The translations under genes were made by a program, and so were the position numbers. From positions 1 to 64,000 of the forward strand of contig NZ_ONDD01000020.1 in NCBI RefSeq assembly GCF_900316465.1: a stretch of 64,000 bases of DNA, given 5' to 3'. Shown here in pieces: positions 33,850 through 43,558 of the stretch (positions are counted from its first letter, which is position 1; every line of letters begins with the position of its first letter). The notes beneath the pieces are model-generated. The model was not told the DNA's origin. It did not search any database and saw only the letters and a list, made by a program, of their open reading frames with translations. Origin of the DNA: an uncultured Fibrobacter sp. GTDB lineage: Bacteria; Fibrobacterota; Fibrobacteria; Fibrobacterales; Fibrobacteraceae.

Positions 33850-34602
33850 TTACTTCTTCTTCGCCGCGATTTTGTCGTGCACCACGCGGGTGCGGGCGAT
33901 GTGGTCGTGGAGGGCGCGGCGCTTGGGGTCGATAAAGACAATCAGGTAGCCAAGGCCGTAGAACATGAGCGTGCATTGCGTAATCAGGCTTGCAATAAAG
34001 CGGAGTGCGGCGCTCACCCAGCTCATGGGCTCACCGTGGGCGACTTCGACATGGATCTTCACGAGCATTTTGCCGGGAGTCGCCGACTTGATGGCTGTAA
34101 ATGCGATAAAGTAAATGGCTTGCACGATGCCCCAGATAATCAGGAACAGGTGCGTGCCGGGAACGTCAATCACATTGTTCAAAGCCTCTTCGGAGGTGGG
34201 ATTGCTAATGTAGGCGTTCATGGCATCGCCAAGGACGTTCAAGTCTATTGCCTGAACGGCGCTCATGATCATCAAAATCAAAACGCCCGTTGCAGACAAA
34301 ATAACGTTGTCGACAACGTAGGCGATAGCACGGACAAAGAATCCGGCGTAATGCTTGCCTTTATTGTGCTCGGCAATAATGGCTTCCAGGGCCTGCTTGA
34401 TCTGTTCTTCTTCGGAGAGCGGAACTTCCTTGGATTCTTCGGTGTCTTTCCAGGCGACCCAGGCTTCCATGCCCGAATGCCACACTAAAGTTTCGTCTTT
34501 GATGACGCCATCTTTTACAAAGTCCCTGATTTCGTCGATATTAAAGGGACCCTTGCGTCGTTCACCGTCTGTTACGGTTTCATCTATGTAGTACCAAATC
34601 AT
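33850..34602 (-). CDS. RDD-family membrane protein with N-terminal GYF_2-like domain
   Basis: The protein is 250 residues from the ATG at 34602 (MIWYYIDE). The N-terminus (about 1-50) has the W-Y-Y, G-P-F-x-x-x-E-I-x-x-F and T-x-V-W-x-x-G-M-x-x-W pattern of the GYF_2/DUF4339 domain, which mediates peptide binding. An acidic linker (about 52-75) follows. The RDD domain (about 90-240) has four hydrophobic segments and the family's charged residues (FIDPKRRALHDHIARTRVVH). RDD proteins are poorly understood; some act in ion or envelope homeostasis. The start is only 43 bases from the divergent rapA start. Confidence 0.85.
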   Translation of the reverse strand: MIWYYIDETVTDGERRKGPFNIDEIRDFVKDGVIKDETLVWHSGMEAWVAWKDTEESKEVPLSEEEQIKQALEAIIAEHNKGKHYAGFFVRAIAYVVDNVILSATGVLILMIMSAVQAIDLNVLGDAMNAYISNPTSEEALNNVIDVPGTHLFLIIWGIVQAIYFIAFTAIKSATPGKMLVKIHVEVAHGEPMSWVSAALRFIASLITQCTLMFYGLGYLIVFIDPKRRALHDHIARTRVVHDKIAAKKK

Positions 34603-34645
34603 GATGAGCCATAATTTAGAAAAAAAGCTACATTTTGGAGGTATG
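34603..34645. promoter_or_regulatory. 43-base divergent promoter region (RDD gene / rapA)
   Basis: It must carry both promoters. On the minus strand TAAATTATG lies about 10 bases before the RDD start. On the plus strand TACATTTT precedes GGAGG (34637-34641), the ribosome site of rapA. The two -35 regions would fall inside the opposite gene's start. Confidence 0.5.
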
Positions 34646-37627
34646 ATGAATTTCAAGATTGGCCAACGCTATGTAAGTCAATCGGAACCTACTCTCGGGC
34701 TTGGTATAGTCACCGAGGTGCAAGACCGTATTGTTAAGATTTCTTTCCCCGCTGTAAGTGATGTCCGTTGCTACCGTTCCATGGGTGCCCCTGTGGACCG
34801 CTTTGAACTTTCGGTGGGTGATACCGCCAAGAGCGAAAAGGGTATGTCTTTTACCGTGGAATCGGTGAAAGAGGTGGACGGCTTGTTAGTGTATACGGGC
34901 CGTGCCGGCAGACAGATGAAGGAATCTGAACTGAGCGGCAAGATTTCGATTGCGCGCCCTGCGGACCTGTTCAAGGCCCTCATGGAAAACCGCGTGTCGA
35001 ATAGCGTGCAGTTCGGTCGCCGTGAATCTGCCATGGAACTTTCTTGTAAGTGGATTTCTTCGCCGGTGCGTGGCATGATTGGCCCGCGTACCTCGATGAT
35101 TCCGCACCAGTATTATTTGTGCCAGCGCGCCTGCGACAGTTCTACGCTCCCGCGCTTGATGCTCTCTGACGAAGTGGGCCTCGGCAAGACGATTGAAGCG
35201 GGCATGATTTGGCATGCGCTCAAGGCCCGCGGCCGCTTGACCCGTACTTTGATTATTGTGCCCGAAACGCTGAAGCACCAGTGGCTTGTGGAAATGAAAC
35301 GCCGCTTTAACCACTTGTTCACGCTGGTGGACGAAGGCTACATCAAGGGCTTGTTCGTGAACGACGACGATGACCGCCCGAATCCGTTCACGATTGCAAA
35401 CGATATTATTTGTTCCATCGATTTCTTGATCAAGCAGCCCGCTCTGATCGAAGACTTGCTCAAGACGACTTGGGACATGGTGATTATCGACGAAGCGCAT
35501 CACCTGGTTTGCGAAGACGGATTCACGAGCCACGAATATTTGTTGGCTAACGCCGTGATTCAGCGCTCGAAGGGTGTGCTCCTTTTGACGGGTACACCGC
35601 TGCAGTTCCATCCGGAATCGCAGTTCAACCGCCTTAAGATGCTCGACCCCGTGCGCTTTGCGGACTACAACAGCTTTATCAAGGACCAGGACGCTTACCG
35701 CAAGTTGGTGAATGAACTTTCGAAGTTGCCGACGGACCCTGGCCAGACCATGAGCTGGGACGACTTGAACGAATGTGTGCCGAAGAAGTCGATTATCCGC
35801 CCGTGGCTTGAACAAGAAAGCGCAAAGAGCATGCCTGCCGACGAATGGATCCGCCGCATTGTGGATGCTGTAGGTACAGGTTCGGTGGTGTTCCGCAATA
35901 CCCGTAAGGGCGTGGGCGGATTCCCGAAACGCGTGCTCGATGAAATCCCGCTGGAACCGAACAAGAATTACCGCGACATGGTGAACGTGGCTGCCGAAAA
36001 CGATTTGGACATGTCCACCGACATTCAGGAAAACGGCCTGCTTTGCACGAGCTATTCCGATGCCTGGGCGCTCGACGAACGCTACGTGTGGCTTAAGGGA
36101 TTCTTGAAGGAACATGCCAACGATAAGGTGCTCCTGATTTGTGAATCCATCCAGGTGGTTCAGGCTCTTGAAACGCTTTTGAACGAATACATGGGCGAGG
36201 GCGCGTTCTCGATGTTCCATGAGAACATGACGATTATGGCCCGCGACAAGGCTGCTGCAAACTTCAGCAGAGAAAACGGCGCGAACCTGTTGATTGCTTC
36301 TGAAATCGGTTCCGAAGGCCGCAACTTCCAGTTTGCACATCATTTGATTTTGTTCGACTTACCGCTCGATGCCGCCTTGGTGGAACAGCGTATTGGCCGC
36401 TTGGACCGTATCGGTCAGACCGAAAACATCATTATTCACGTGCCGTATGTGAAGGGCTCCGGTCAGGAAGTCATGTTCCGCTGGTACCACAACGGCTTGA
36501 ACGCTTTCGGCACTCCGATGATGAGCGGTGGCGAACTCTTCCTCAAGTACACCGACGAACTGATTGCCGCTTTGGCCGAACCGCAGGCATTGCTCCAGAA
36601 CTTTGTGGATACGGTGATTCCGCAGGTCAAGAAAGACTGCGACACCATGCGCAAGAATATTGAAAAGGGCCGCGACCGCTTGCTGGAATTCAACTCCCGC
36701 AATCCGGCGAAGGCTAAAGAAATCACCGATGCCATCTTGAAGATTGACGCTGACAAGGATTTGGAAACGCTGGTGTTCTCGTCGCTGATGGACCGCGGTC
36801 TTGAAATCGAAAAGAGCAAGATTAAGGGCTGCTACATCATTAGCATGGGTACGCAGGTGGAATCGGGCTCGATTCCTGGTATGCCGGAAAGCGTTGGCAT
36901 GGCGGGCGCCGGTGGCGGTGGCCGCGTGACGCAGGCTGTCGGAAATTTTGAAGAAAGCTCGGGCGGTGGCGACGAAGATGCTCGCTTCTGCGATACGTCT
37001 AGCTTGACTGTGACCTTTGACCGCAACGTGGCCATGGTGCATGACGAAGTGGACTTTGTGAGCTTGGAACACCCGCTTTCGCAGGGCGTGATTGACTTTG
37101 AAACCTCGCTGGACAACGGTGCTGTGGCATGCAACATCTGGCAGAATTCCGGAATGCGCGGTCTTGTGATGCAGTACAACTTTGCGGTGGACTTCTCGGT
37201 GGCCGAAGAATGGGGCGTGTCGGACCTTGCGGGCCCGCGCTACATTAGCGTGCTCGTGAACCCGACGGGCGAAGACTTGACCGAAAAGGTGCCGGAACTG
37301 AAGAACGCAAACTTCAAGGATGTGCCTGTTCCGCAGGGCAATGCCGCTGTGAACATGACGCTCAAGTATTTCGGTAAAGAAGGCCTCGCCATCGCTCGCC
37401 GCATTGTGTCTGCCAAGGCAAAGGAAATTGCCGAAGTGGCCGCTGCCGCTGTCGAAGCCCGCGCCGAGCAGGAATACCAGCGTATGAACCATTTGCTCAG
37501 CATGCGTGGCAAGGCGGGCAACAATACCCAGCTGCAACAGCTCCGCAAGAATGCCCAGGAATGGAAAAAAGTAATTTCGAACCCGCAACTCCGCCTCGAT
37601 GCAATCAGGCTTTTGGTGTGTAGGTAA
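34646..37627 (+). CDS. rapA: RapA-like SNF2-family helicase (RNA polymerase recycling)
   Basis: The protein is 993 residues from the second of two adjacent ATGs; GGAGG at 34637-34641 gives it 4-base spacing. The N-terminal Tudor-like part (GQRYVSQSEPTLGLGIVTEV) matches RapA. The ATPase core has the Walker A SDEVGLGKTIEAGM (about residue 180), Walker B IIDEAHH (about 280), LTGTPLQ and, in the second lobe, EIGSEGRNFQFAHHLILFD and EQRIGRLDRIGQ. A RapA_C-like region with a long helical tail follows. RapA frees stalled or post-termination RNA polymerase. A run of Gly in the middle (MAGAGGGGRVTQ) marks a flexible linker. The stop is 3 bases before proB. Confidence 0.9.
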   Translation: MNFKIGQRYVSQSEPTLGLGIVTEVQDRIVKISFPAVSDVRCYRSMGAPVDRFELSVGDTAKSEKGMSFTVESVKEVDGLLVYTGRAGRQMKESELSGKISIARPADLFKALMENRVSNSVQFGRRESAMELSCKWISSPVRGMIGPRTSMIPHQYYLCQRACDSSTLPRLMLSDEVGLGKTIEAGMIWHALKARGRLTRTLIIVPETLKHQWLVEMKRRFNHLFTLVDEGYIKGLFVNDDDDRPNPFTIANDIICSIDFLIKQPALIEDLLKTTWDMVIIDEAHHLVCEDGFTSHEYLLANAVIQRSKGVLLLTGTPLQFHPESQFNRLKMLDPVRFADYNSFIKDQDAYRKLVNELSKLPTDPGQTMSWDDLNECVPKKSIIRPWLEQESAKSMPADEWIRRIVDAVGTGSVVFRNTRKGVGGFPKRVLDEIPLEPNKNYRDMVNVAAENDLDMSTDIQENGLLCTSYSDAWALDERYVWLKGFLKEHANDKVLLICESIQVVQALETLLNEYMGEGAFSMFHENMTIMARDKAAANFSRENGANLLIASEIGSEGRNFQFAHHLILFDLPLDAALVEQRIGRLDRIGQTENIIIHVPYVKGSGQEVMFRWYHNGLNAFGTPMMSGGELFLKYTDELIAALAEPQALLQNFVDTVIPQVKKDCDTMRKNIEKGRDRLLEFNSRNPAKAKEITDAILKIDADKDLETLVFSSLMDRGLEIEKSKIKGCYIISMGTQVESGSIPGMPESVGMAGAGGGGRVTQAVGNFEESSGGGDEDARFCDTSSLTVTFDRNVAMVHDEVDFVSLEHPLSQGVIDFETSLDNGAVACNIWQNSGMRGLVMQYNFAVDFSVAEEWGVSDLAGPRYISVLVNPTGEDLTEKVPELKNANFKDVPVPQGNAAVNMTLKYFGKEGLAIARRIVSAKAKEIAEVAAAAVEARAEQEYQRMNHLLSMRGKAGNNTQLQQLRKNAQEWKKVISNPQLRLDAIRLLVCR

Positions 37628-37630
37628 TCT

Positions 37631-38770
37631 ATGAGTGAATTAAGAAAGAATATTCTCGATGAATCCCGTCGCATTGTCGTAAAGATCGGTTCGCGCATTT
37701 TGGTCGACTCCGAAAAGGGCGGCGTTCGCACCCGCTACATCCAGAAGCTAGCCGATTCCGTGGCACGCCTGATGGAATCCGGCAAGGAAGTTGTGATTGT
37801 GACTAGCGGTGCCGTGGGCACCGGCATGAGCCAGCTCGGTTACAAGGAAAAGCCGACGGTTCTCGCTGAAAAGCAGGCCTGTGCTGCCGTGGGGCAGATT
37901 GACTTGATGTATGCCTACCGCGAAATGTTCCGCTGGATGCAGCTTTCCGTGGGTCAGATTCTTTTGTCTGCCGAAGACTTCCGCGACCGCAACCGCTACA
38001 AGAATTTGCAGAACACCATTAAGGCGATGCTTGCCCGTAAGATTGTTCCGATTATCAACGAAAATGACTCGCTTGCCGTTGCCGAAATCAAGGTGGGCGA
38101 TAACGACAAGCTTTCGAGCGACGTGGCACTCTTCCTTGATGCCGACTTGCTTTTGATTTTCACGGACGAAGACGGACTCTTTGATGACAATCCGAAGAAG
38201 AATCCGAACGCCCGTTTGCTCCGCTTTGTACCGGAAATTACGCCTGCTGTTTTGGCCCTTGCGGGTAAGCCCGGTGAAACGGGTTCTGCCGTGAGTACCG
38301 GCGGTATGCGCAGCAAACTCGAAGCCATCCGTAACGTGACAAAGAGCGGTTGCAACGCCTTCCTCGCCAGTGGCATGAAGGTGTTGCCGCACCAGGTGAT
38401 TTTTGAAAATGCTGAAGGCACGCTCTTTGTGGGTTCCAAGAAGAAGCTCAACAGCCGTCAGCGCTGGCTCAGCTTCGTGACGACTCCGCGCGGTGCCGTG
38501 GTGGTGGACGAAGGCGGCGTGAAGGCTTTGCGCGAAAAACATTCTAGCTTGCTCCCCGTGGGCGTGTGCGCCGTTAAGAAACACTTTGACAAGGGCGACT
38601 TGATTGAAGTCTTGAGCCAGGACGGCGAAGCCGTGGCACGCGGTGTCGCAAAGTTCGACAGCGAAACGCTGAAGCTTGTGCTCCACAAGAAGACAGCCCA
38701 GGTTCATGAGCTCTTGGGCAAGGATGTCGCCGACGAACTGATTCACAAGAACGACCTGGTGGTGTTCTAG
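37631..38770 (+). CDS. proB: Glutamate 5-kinase
   Basis: This 379-residue enzyme performs the first step of proline synthesis. An amino-acid-kinase domain (about 10-265) shows RIVVKIGSRIL, VTSGAVGTGMSQLG, PIINENDSLAV and DADLLLIFTDEDGLFDDNP. A C-terminal PUA domain (about 285-375: RGAVVVDEGGVKAL, then LLPVGVCAV) is present, as in E. coli ProB. It starts 3 bases after the rapA stop. No proA is nearby. Feedback inhibition by proline is expected from the family but cannot be seen here. Confidence 0.95.
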   Translation: MSELRKNILDESRRIVVKIGSRILVDSEKGGVRTRYIQKLADSVARLMESGKEVVIVTSGAVGTGMSQLGYKEKPTVLAEKQACAAVGQIDLMYAYREMFRWMQLSVGQILLSAEDFRDRNRYKNLQNTIKAMLARKIVPIINENDSLAVAEIKVGDNDKLSSDVALFLDADLLLIFTDEDGLFDDNPKKNPNARLLRFVPEITPAVLALAGKPGETGSAVSTGGMRSKLEAIRNVTKSGCNAFLASGMKVLPHQVIFENAEGTLFVGSKKKLNSRQRWLSFVTTPRGAVVVDEGGVKALREKHSSLLPVGVCAVKKHFDKGDLIEVLSQDGEAVARGVAKFDSETLKLVLHKKTAQVHELLGKDVADELIHKNDLVVF

Positions 38771-38781
38771 TCTAAAATTTG

Positions 38782-38789
38782 TATCTTGG
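38782..38789 (+). promoter_or_regulatory. Candidate -10 box TATCTTGG before scpB
   Basis: It ends seven bases before the scpB ATG at 38797, again without a clear Shine-Dalgarno sequence, in the 26-base gap after proB. Confidence 0.4.
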
Positions 38790-38796
38790 TAAGCGT

Positions 38797-39504
38797 ATGG
38801 AAGAAAATCAGAATTTGGACGATTTGGCCGAAGAATCGGCGGAACTCCCGAAAGTCGAGAGCCAAGAGGATTTGGCCCGCATTATCCAGGCGCTCGTGTT
38901 TGCGTCTCCTGACATTGTGACGCTCAAGAAGCTGCGTGAAATTCTGGGTGATTTTCTGGATGCGCGCTTGGTGTCCGATGCTTTGATTGCGGCGAACGAT
39001 TCGCTGAACAAGATTAATTCCCCGTTTGAAATTGTGGAACAGGCGGGCGGTTACCGCTTTAGGACCCGCGCCAAGTACTACCCGTGGGTGCGCAAGCTGT
39101 TCCCCGAAGCAAATGCTCGCAGGCTTAGCCAGGCGGCGCTTGAAACCTTGGCGGTCATTGCTTACCAGCAGCCGATTACCAAGGCGGCGATTGAGCAGGT
39201 GCGTGGCGTGTCGTCGGTGGATGGCCCGATCCGTAACTTGCTCGACAAGGGCTTTATTGCATTGGGTAGCCGCGCCGATACGGTTGGAAACCCCTATACC
39301 TACGTGACGACGCAGGAATTCATGAAGTATTTCGGCATCAACCGCATTCCCGAAGACTTGCCGCGACTCCGCGAATTCAGTGAACTTCTGGAAGCGGGCG
39401 CCTTGGTGCCGCAGTACGCTAAACCCGAATCGGTGAGTCCCGAAGAACCGGTGCAGCCCGAAGAAAATCCGGACCAGGTTGAATTGTCGATGGGAGATGC
39501 CTAA
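38797..39504 (+). CDS. scpB: Segregation and condensation protein B
   Basis: The protein is 235 residues from the ATG at 38797; an earlier in-frame TTG falls on the -10 box. The two winged-helix domains of ScpB are recognisable: IIQALVFASPDIVTLKKLRE at the start, then RTRAKYYPWVRKLFPEA, then LAVIAYQQPITKAAIEQVRG with the conserved QP, then FIALGSRADTVGNPYTYVTT. It joins Smc and ScpA to compact and separate chromosomes. An acidic N-terminus (about 1-20) and a Pro/Glu-rich tail (about 205-235) flank the core. No scpA is next to it. Its stop overlaps the mutS start by one base (TAATG). Confidence 0.93.
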   Translation: MEENQNLDDLAEESAELPKVESQEDLARIIQALVFASPDIVTLKKLREILGDFLDARLVSDALIAANDSLNKINSPFEIVEQAGGYRFRTRAKYYPWVRKLFPEANARRLSQAALETLAVIAYQQPITKAAIEQVRGVSSVDGPIRNLLDKGFIALGSRADTVGNPYTYVTTQEFMKYFGINRIPEDLPRLREFSELLEAGALVPQYAKPESVSPEEPVQPEENPDQVELSMGDA

Positions 39505-42116
39505 TGGCTGTGACCCCGTTAATGCAGCAGTATTACGAGATCAAGAAACAGAATCCCGGCTGCATCTTGTTTTTTAGAATGGGCGACTTCTTCGAACTTT
39601 TCGAAGATGATGCCGTAATTGCCTCGAAGATTTTAGGACTCACGCTCACGAGCCGCAATAACGGCGCCTCGGGAGCAACGCCCCTGTGCGGGTTCCCGCA
39701 CCATGCCGCAGACCGCTACGTGCCCAAAATGGTGGCGGCGGGCTACCGCATTGCCATTTGCGAACAGGTGGAAGACCCGAAACTTGCAAAGGGTATCGTC
39801 AAGCGCGATATTGTGGAAATCATCAGTGCCGGCACCGCGATGGACGAATCGAACCTGAATGCGAAAGAGGCGAATTACCTTTGTGCGTTCATTCCCGAAA
39901 AGGACTCGGTCTCGTTTGCGATTGCCGACGTGACGACCGGCTATCTGGCCGCGTGCAAGAGTTCGGTGCAGGCGTTCGAATGTGAATTCTGCCGCCGTAT
40001 GCCCAAGGAAGTCGTGGTGCCCGAAGGAACCGTGATTCCTAGCGGTGTGATGGACTTGATTCGTTCCGAAAACATTCTGGTGACAGAACTTCCGGCATTC
40101 CTGTTCGGCGAAGATTCCGCGAAGGATGTGCTGTTTACGCATTTTAAGGTCGAGGCTTTGGACGGTCTCGGCCTTGATGGGCGAGTGGTCGAAACCCAGG
40201 TGACGGGAGCGCTTCTCCAGTACCTGATGGACCAGAAGAAGTCCGAACTTTCGCATTTTACGACGCTCGAGATTCTGAATCTCGACGACTACATGACGCT
40301 TGACCCGAGTACGCTGCGTAACTTGGAACTGGTGCGTCCGCTGAATGCAGACGATATCAGCAGTACGCTTTGCTACGTACTCGACTTTACGGTGACCGCG
40401 ATGGGCGGGCGCAATCTGAAGGAGTGGGTGAGCCATCCGCTGATTTCGGTGGACCGCATCAAGGAACGTGAAGAAGCCGTCGAAGAACTCGTCAACAACC
40501 CGGTCGCTCTCGATGAACTGAAGGAATCGCTGACTTCGATTCTCGATATGGAACGCCTGATGGGCCGTGTAGGCTCTGGCCGCGCGAATGCCCGCGATTT
40601 GGCGGGCATGGGCCGTTCGCTTTCGCAGGCTTCCAAGGTGGCCGATGTACTTGAAGGTTTGAATTCGCCGATTTTTGAACCGATGCGAGCGGCCCTCATT
40701 GCCGCCCGTGGCCGTGGCGAAGAGCTCCTTTCGCAATTTAACGATGACTTGCCGCTGACCGTCCGCGAGGGCGGCATGATTCGCGCGGGCGCAAACGCGG
40801 AACTCGATGCCATGAACGAAGACATCAAGGAACGCCGCGAATGGATTGCCTCGCTCGAAGTCCGTGAACGTGAACGCCTCGGAATCCCGAGCCTTAAGGT
40901 TGGCTACAACCGCGTTTTCGGTTACTACATCGAAATTACCAAGGCGCAGATGGCGAAGGCGACCGCCCCGATTCCCGACGAATACATTCGCAAGCAGACG
41001 ACGGTGAATGGCGAACGCTACATTACGCCCGAGATGAAGGAATGCGAATCCATCATCAGCAATGCCGAAGTCAACATTCACGCGCTGGAATACAAGATTT
41101 TCTGCGAACTTCGCGAACGCGTGAACAGCTGGCGTGCCGAACTGCAGGAAATCGCAAATGCGATTGCGCACGTGGATACGCTTTATAGCTTTGCCCGCGC
41201 CGCCCGCAAATACAATTACGTTTGTCCCGAAGTCTTCGAAGGCTCGGGTATCGAAATCAAGGGTGGTTTCCATCCGGTGATTGTCGCGGTCAATTCGGAC
41301 CTTGACTTTATCCCGAACGATGTGAATCTTTCGCCCGAAGCGACCCGCTTGATGCTCATTACGGGCCCGAACATGGCCGGTAAATCGACTTACCTGCGCC
41401 AGACGGGGCTTATTGTGCTCATGGCGCAAATCGGCTGCTTTGTGCCGGCGGAAAGTGCCCGCATCGGCGTGGTGGATCGCATCTTTACGCGCGTGGGTGC
41501 AAGCGACCGCTTGAGCCGTGGTCTTTCGACGTTCATGGTCGAAATGATTGAAACGGCGAACATCTTGCGCAATGCGACCTCGCACAGCTTGGTGCTTCTC
41601 GACGAAATCGGTCGCGGAACCAGTACCTTTGACGGCCTTTCGATTGCGTGGGCGATTGTGGAAACGCTGCACGATGAGCCTGCCCGCGCCGCCATCACGC
41701 TGTTTGCAACGCACTACCACGAACTTACTGGCCTTGTGGAAAGCCTTGAACACGCCGGAAACTTCCAGGTGGGTGTTCAGGAAAAGGGCGACAAGCTCAT
41801 CTTCTTGCACAAGATTCTTGAAGGTGCTTGCGATTCTAGCTACGGTATTCACGTGGCCGAAATGGCGGGCCTCCCGAACAATGTGCTGCGCCGTGCACGC
41901 AAGATTCTTTTGCGCCTCGAAAAGCAGAAGATTGACCCGAGCGATGGCGCCACCCACAAGAAGCTCATGGAAAAGCCGCAGGTCGACCTGTTCGCGCCTC
42001 CCGACGAATCCACGCAGCTCCTTAAGGAAGAAATCCGCCGCCTGAAACCCGAGGAAATGACTCCGATCCAGGCGCTCCAATGCCTGATGGACTTGAAGGA
42101 ACATTACGGGAAATGA
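39504..42116 (+). CDS. mutS: DNA mismatch repair protein MutS
   Basis: This 870-residue protein recognises mismatches. Domain I has GCILFFRMGDFFELFEDDA, with the mismatch-inserting Phe-x-Glu motif. Domain III and the clamp follow, with RLGIPSLKVGYNRVFGYYIE. The ATPase has GPNMAGKSTYLRQ, then VGASDRLSRGLSTFMVEM, the Walker B LVLLDEIGRGTSTFDG and the switch His in TLFATHYHELT. The length is normal for MutS1. It is coupled to scpB upstream by 1 base and to the HD-domain gene downstream by a 4-base overlap. No mutL is seen. Confidence 0.97.
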   Translation: MAVTPLMQQYYEIKKQNPGCILFFRMGDFFELFEDDAVIASKILGLTLTSRNNGASGATPLCGFPHHAADRYVPKMVAAGYRIAICEQVEDPKLAKGIVKRDIVEIISAGTAMDESNLNAKEANYLCAFIPEKDSVSFAIADVTTGYLAACKSSVQAFECEFCRRMPKEVVVPEGTVIPSGVMDLIRSENILVTELPAFLFGEDSAKDVLFTHFKVEALDGLGLDGRVVETQVTGALLQYLMDQKKSELSHFTTLEILNLDDYMTLDPSTLRNLELVRPLNADDISSTLCYVLDFTVTAMGGRNLKEWVSHPLISVDRIKEREEAVEELVNNPVALDELKESLTSILDMERLMGRVGSGRANARDLAGMGRSLSQASKVADVLEGLNSPIFEPMRAALIAARGRGEELLSQFNDDLPLTVREGGMIRAGANAELDAMNEDIKERREWIASLEVRERERLGIPSLKVGYNRVFGYYIEITKAQMAKATAPIPDEYIRKQTTVNGERYITPEMKECESIISNAEVNIHALEYKIFCELRERVNSWRAELQEIANAIAHVDTLYSFARAARKYNYVCPEVFEGSGIEIKGGFHPVIVAVNSDLDFIPNDVNLSPEATRLMLITGPNMAGKSTYLRQTGLIVLMAQIGCFVPAESARIGVVDRIFTRVGASDRLSRGLSTFMVEMIETANILRNATSHSLVLLDEIGRGTSTFDGLSIAWAIVETLHDEPARAAITLFATHYHELTGLVESLEHAGNFQVGVQEKGDKLIFLHKILEGACDSSYGIHVAEMAGLPNNVLRRARKILLRLEKQKIDPSDGATHKKLMEKPQVDLFAPPDESTQLLKEEIRRLKPEEMTPIQALQCLMDLKEHYGK

Positions 42117-42616
42117 TCGATTTTGCCGCCTTACAAGAGTTTGTCTATAGCAACCGAATCGTGGATTCGACGATTCATGGGCTTTCTCATTGGCGGCAGG
42201 TGGAATTCAACGGCTTGCTTCTAGCACCCATTACAGGAGCCGACGTGACAGTTGTGCGACTGTTCGCTCTCTTTCACGATTGCAAACGCGAAGATGACGG
42301 CTACGATGGCGAACATGGCGAACGCGGAGCCGCCTTTGCCAAGGAATGCTTCGAAAAAGGCCTTCTCGAAATTACGCAGGAACAGTTCGACCAACTGTAC
42401 CACGCCTGCTTCTACCACACCAAGGAACATCAGACTGATGATCCGACCATCAACACCTGCTACGACGCCGACCGCCTAGACCTGGGTCGTGTGGGCATGT
42501 CGCTCAATCCGAAAAAGATGGCGACTGCTCCGGGTGCAAGAATCGCCCACAAGTCTTTGCGGGCGAATGTTGATGTCTATGAAATGCGCGAATGGTTAAA
42601 GACGATTGTTCTTTAA
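42113..42616 (+). CDS. Small HD-domain phosphohydrolase-like protein
   Basis: The protein is 167 residues from the ATG at 42113, which overlaps the mutS stop (ATGA). It keeps the HD metal set: His26 in HGLSHWRQV, His55-Asp56 in ALFHDCKRE, and a late Asp in CYDADRLDLGRVG. A DGEHGERGAAFA helix gives further His and Glu. Substrates for such short HD proteins are usually nucleotides or other phosphomonoesters and cannot be told here. Its tight coupling to mutS could mean a nucleotide-pool or repair role, or could be chance packing. Confidence 0.8.
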   Translation: MIDFAALQEFVYSNRIVDSTIHGLSHWRQVEFNGLLLAPITGADVTVVRLFALFHDCKREDDGYDGEHGERGAAFAKECFEKGLLEITQEQFDQLYHACFYHTKEHQTDDPTINTCYDADRLDLGRVGMSLNPKKMATAPGARIAHKSLRANVDVYEMREWLKTIVL

Positions 42617-42628
42617 CCTCGCGAAAAA

Positions 42629-43519
42629 TTAACCGGCAAAATTCTTTCCGAGAATTGCAGAAACATTTTTGAGAATGCCTTCTGCAACGTCGGGCTTGTT
42701 CATTGAATACACGTGAACATTGGTGATGCCGTTGGCGTACAGGTCAATGATCTGATCACTTGCATAGATAATGCCGGCCTGCTTCATGGCTTCGGGATCG
42801 CTACCGAACTTGTCGACCAGCGACTTAAAGCGCTGCGGCATGAACGAACCGGAAAGCTTGATGGCGCGTTCCACCTGGTTGGCGTTCGTAATCGGCATAA
42901 TACCGGGGAGCACCGGGCAGTTGACGCCTGCATCGCGCAGCTTGTAGAGGAAGCTGAAGAACAGGTTGTTGTCGAACACCATCTGCGTGGTCAAAAAGTC
43001 TGCACCGGCATCGACCTTTTCCTTAAGGTGCTTGATGTCTTCGGCCTGGTTGGCGCTTTCGGGGTGCTTTTCGGGGTAGCAGGCGGCACCAATGCAGAAG
43101 TCGGCATCAGAGGCCTTGAGTTCGCGGATAAGTTCGACGGCGTAGTGGTAGTCGCAGTTGTCGCGGCCCTTTTCGATGAGTTCCGGGGTCAAGTCGCCGC
43201 GGAGAGCCATGACGTTCTTGATGCCTGCGGCCTTCATGTCTTCAATGCGCTGGTGCACCGTTTCCTTGCTGCTGGAAACGCAGGTAAGGTGGGCGAGCAT
43301 CGGGATGCCGAACTTTTGCTTGAGGTTCTTGGCAATATCAAGAGTGAAGTGGCTCACGCCGCCGCCTGCGCCGTAGGTAACGCTCATAAAGGAGGGACCG
43401 AGCGCGGCGATAGATTCGGTGGCAGCTTTCACGCTTTCGAAGCTCGTCTCTTTTTTAGGCGGGAACACTTCGAACGAAAGGCTCATCTTGTCTTGCTTCA
43501 GAATGTCAACAATCTTCAT
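42629..43519 (-). CDS. metF: 5,10-methylenetetrahydrofolate reductase
   Basis: The protein is 296 residues from the ATG at 43519, preceded by GGAGAG; upstream in-frame ATGs lie in the leader and lack a ribosome site. The TIM-barrel flavoprotein shows SLSFEVFPPKKETSFESV with the catalytic Glu, VTYGAGGG, ALRGDLTPE and FLTTQMVFDN. It makes 5-methyl-THF for methionine synthesis. The gene is convergent with the mutS/HD unit, 12 bases apart. A 24-base palindrome lies in the leader next to a -10-like box. Confidence 0.96.
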   Translation of the reverse strand: MKIVDILKQDKMSLSFEVFPPKKETSFESVKAATESIAALGPSFMSVTYGAGGGVSHFTLDIAKNLKQKFGIPMLAHLTCVSSSKETVHQRIEDMKAAGIKNVMALRGDLTPELIEKGRDNCDYHYAVELIRELKASDADFCIGAACYPEKHPESANQAEDIKHLKEKVDAGADFLTTQMVFDNNLFFSFLYKLRDAGVNCPVLPGIMPITNANQVERAIKLSGSFMPQRFKSLVDKFGSDPEAMKQAGIIYASDQIIDLYANGITNVHVYSMNKPDVAEGILKNVSAILGKNFAG

Positions 43520-43558
43520 AATCTCTCCGTGGGCGGGTCGAACCGGCACCTTAAGTCT

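Noticed and set aside
39633..42104. 823-codon open frame opposite mutS
   Set aside because: No motif, and composition typical of antisense shadows; mutS is certain.
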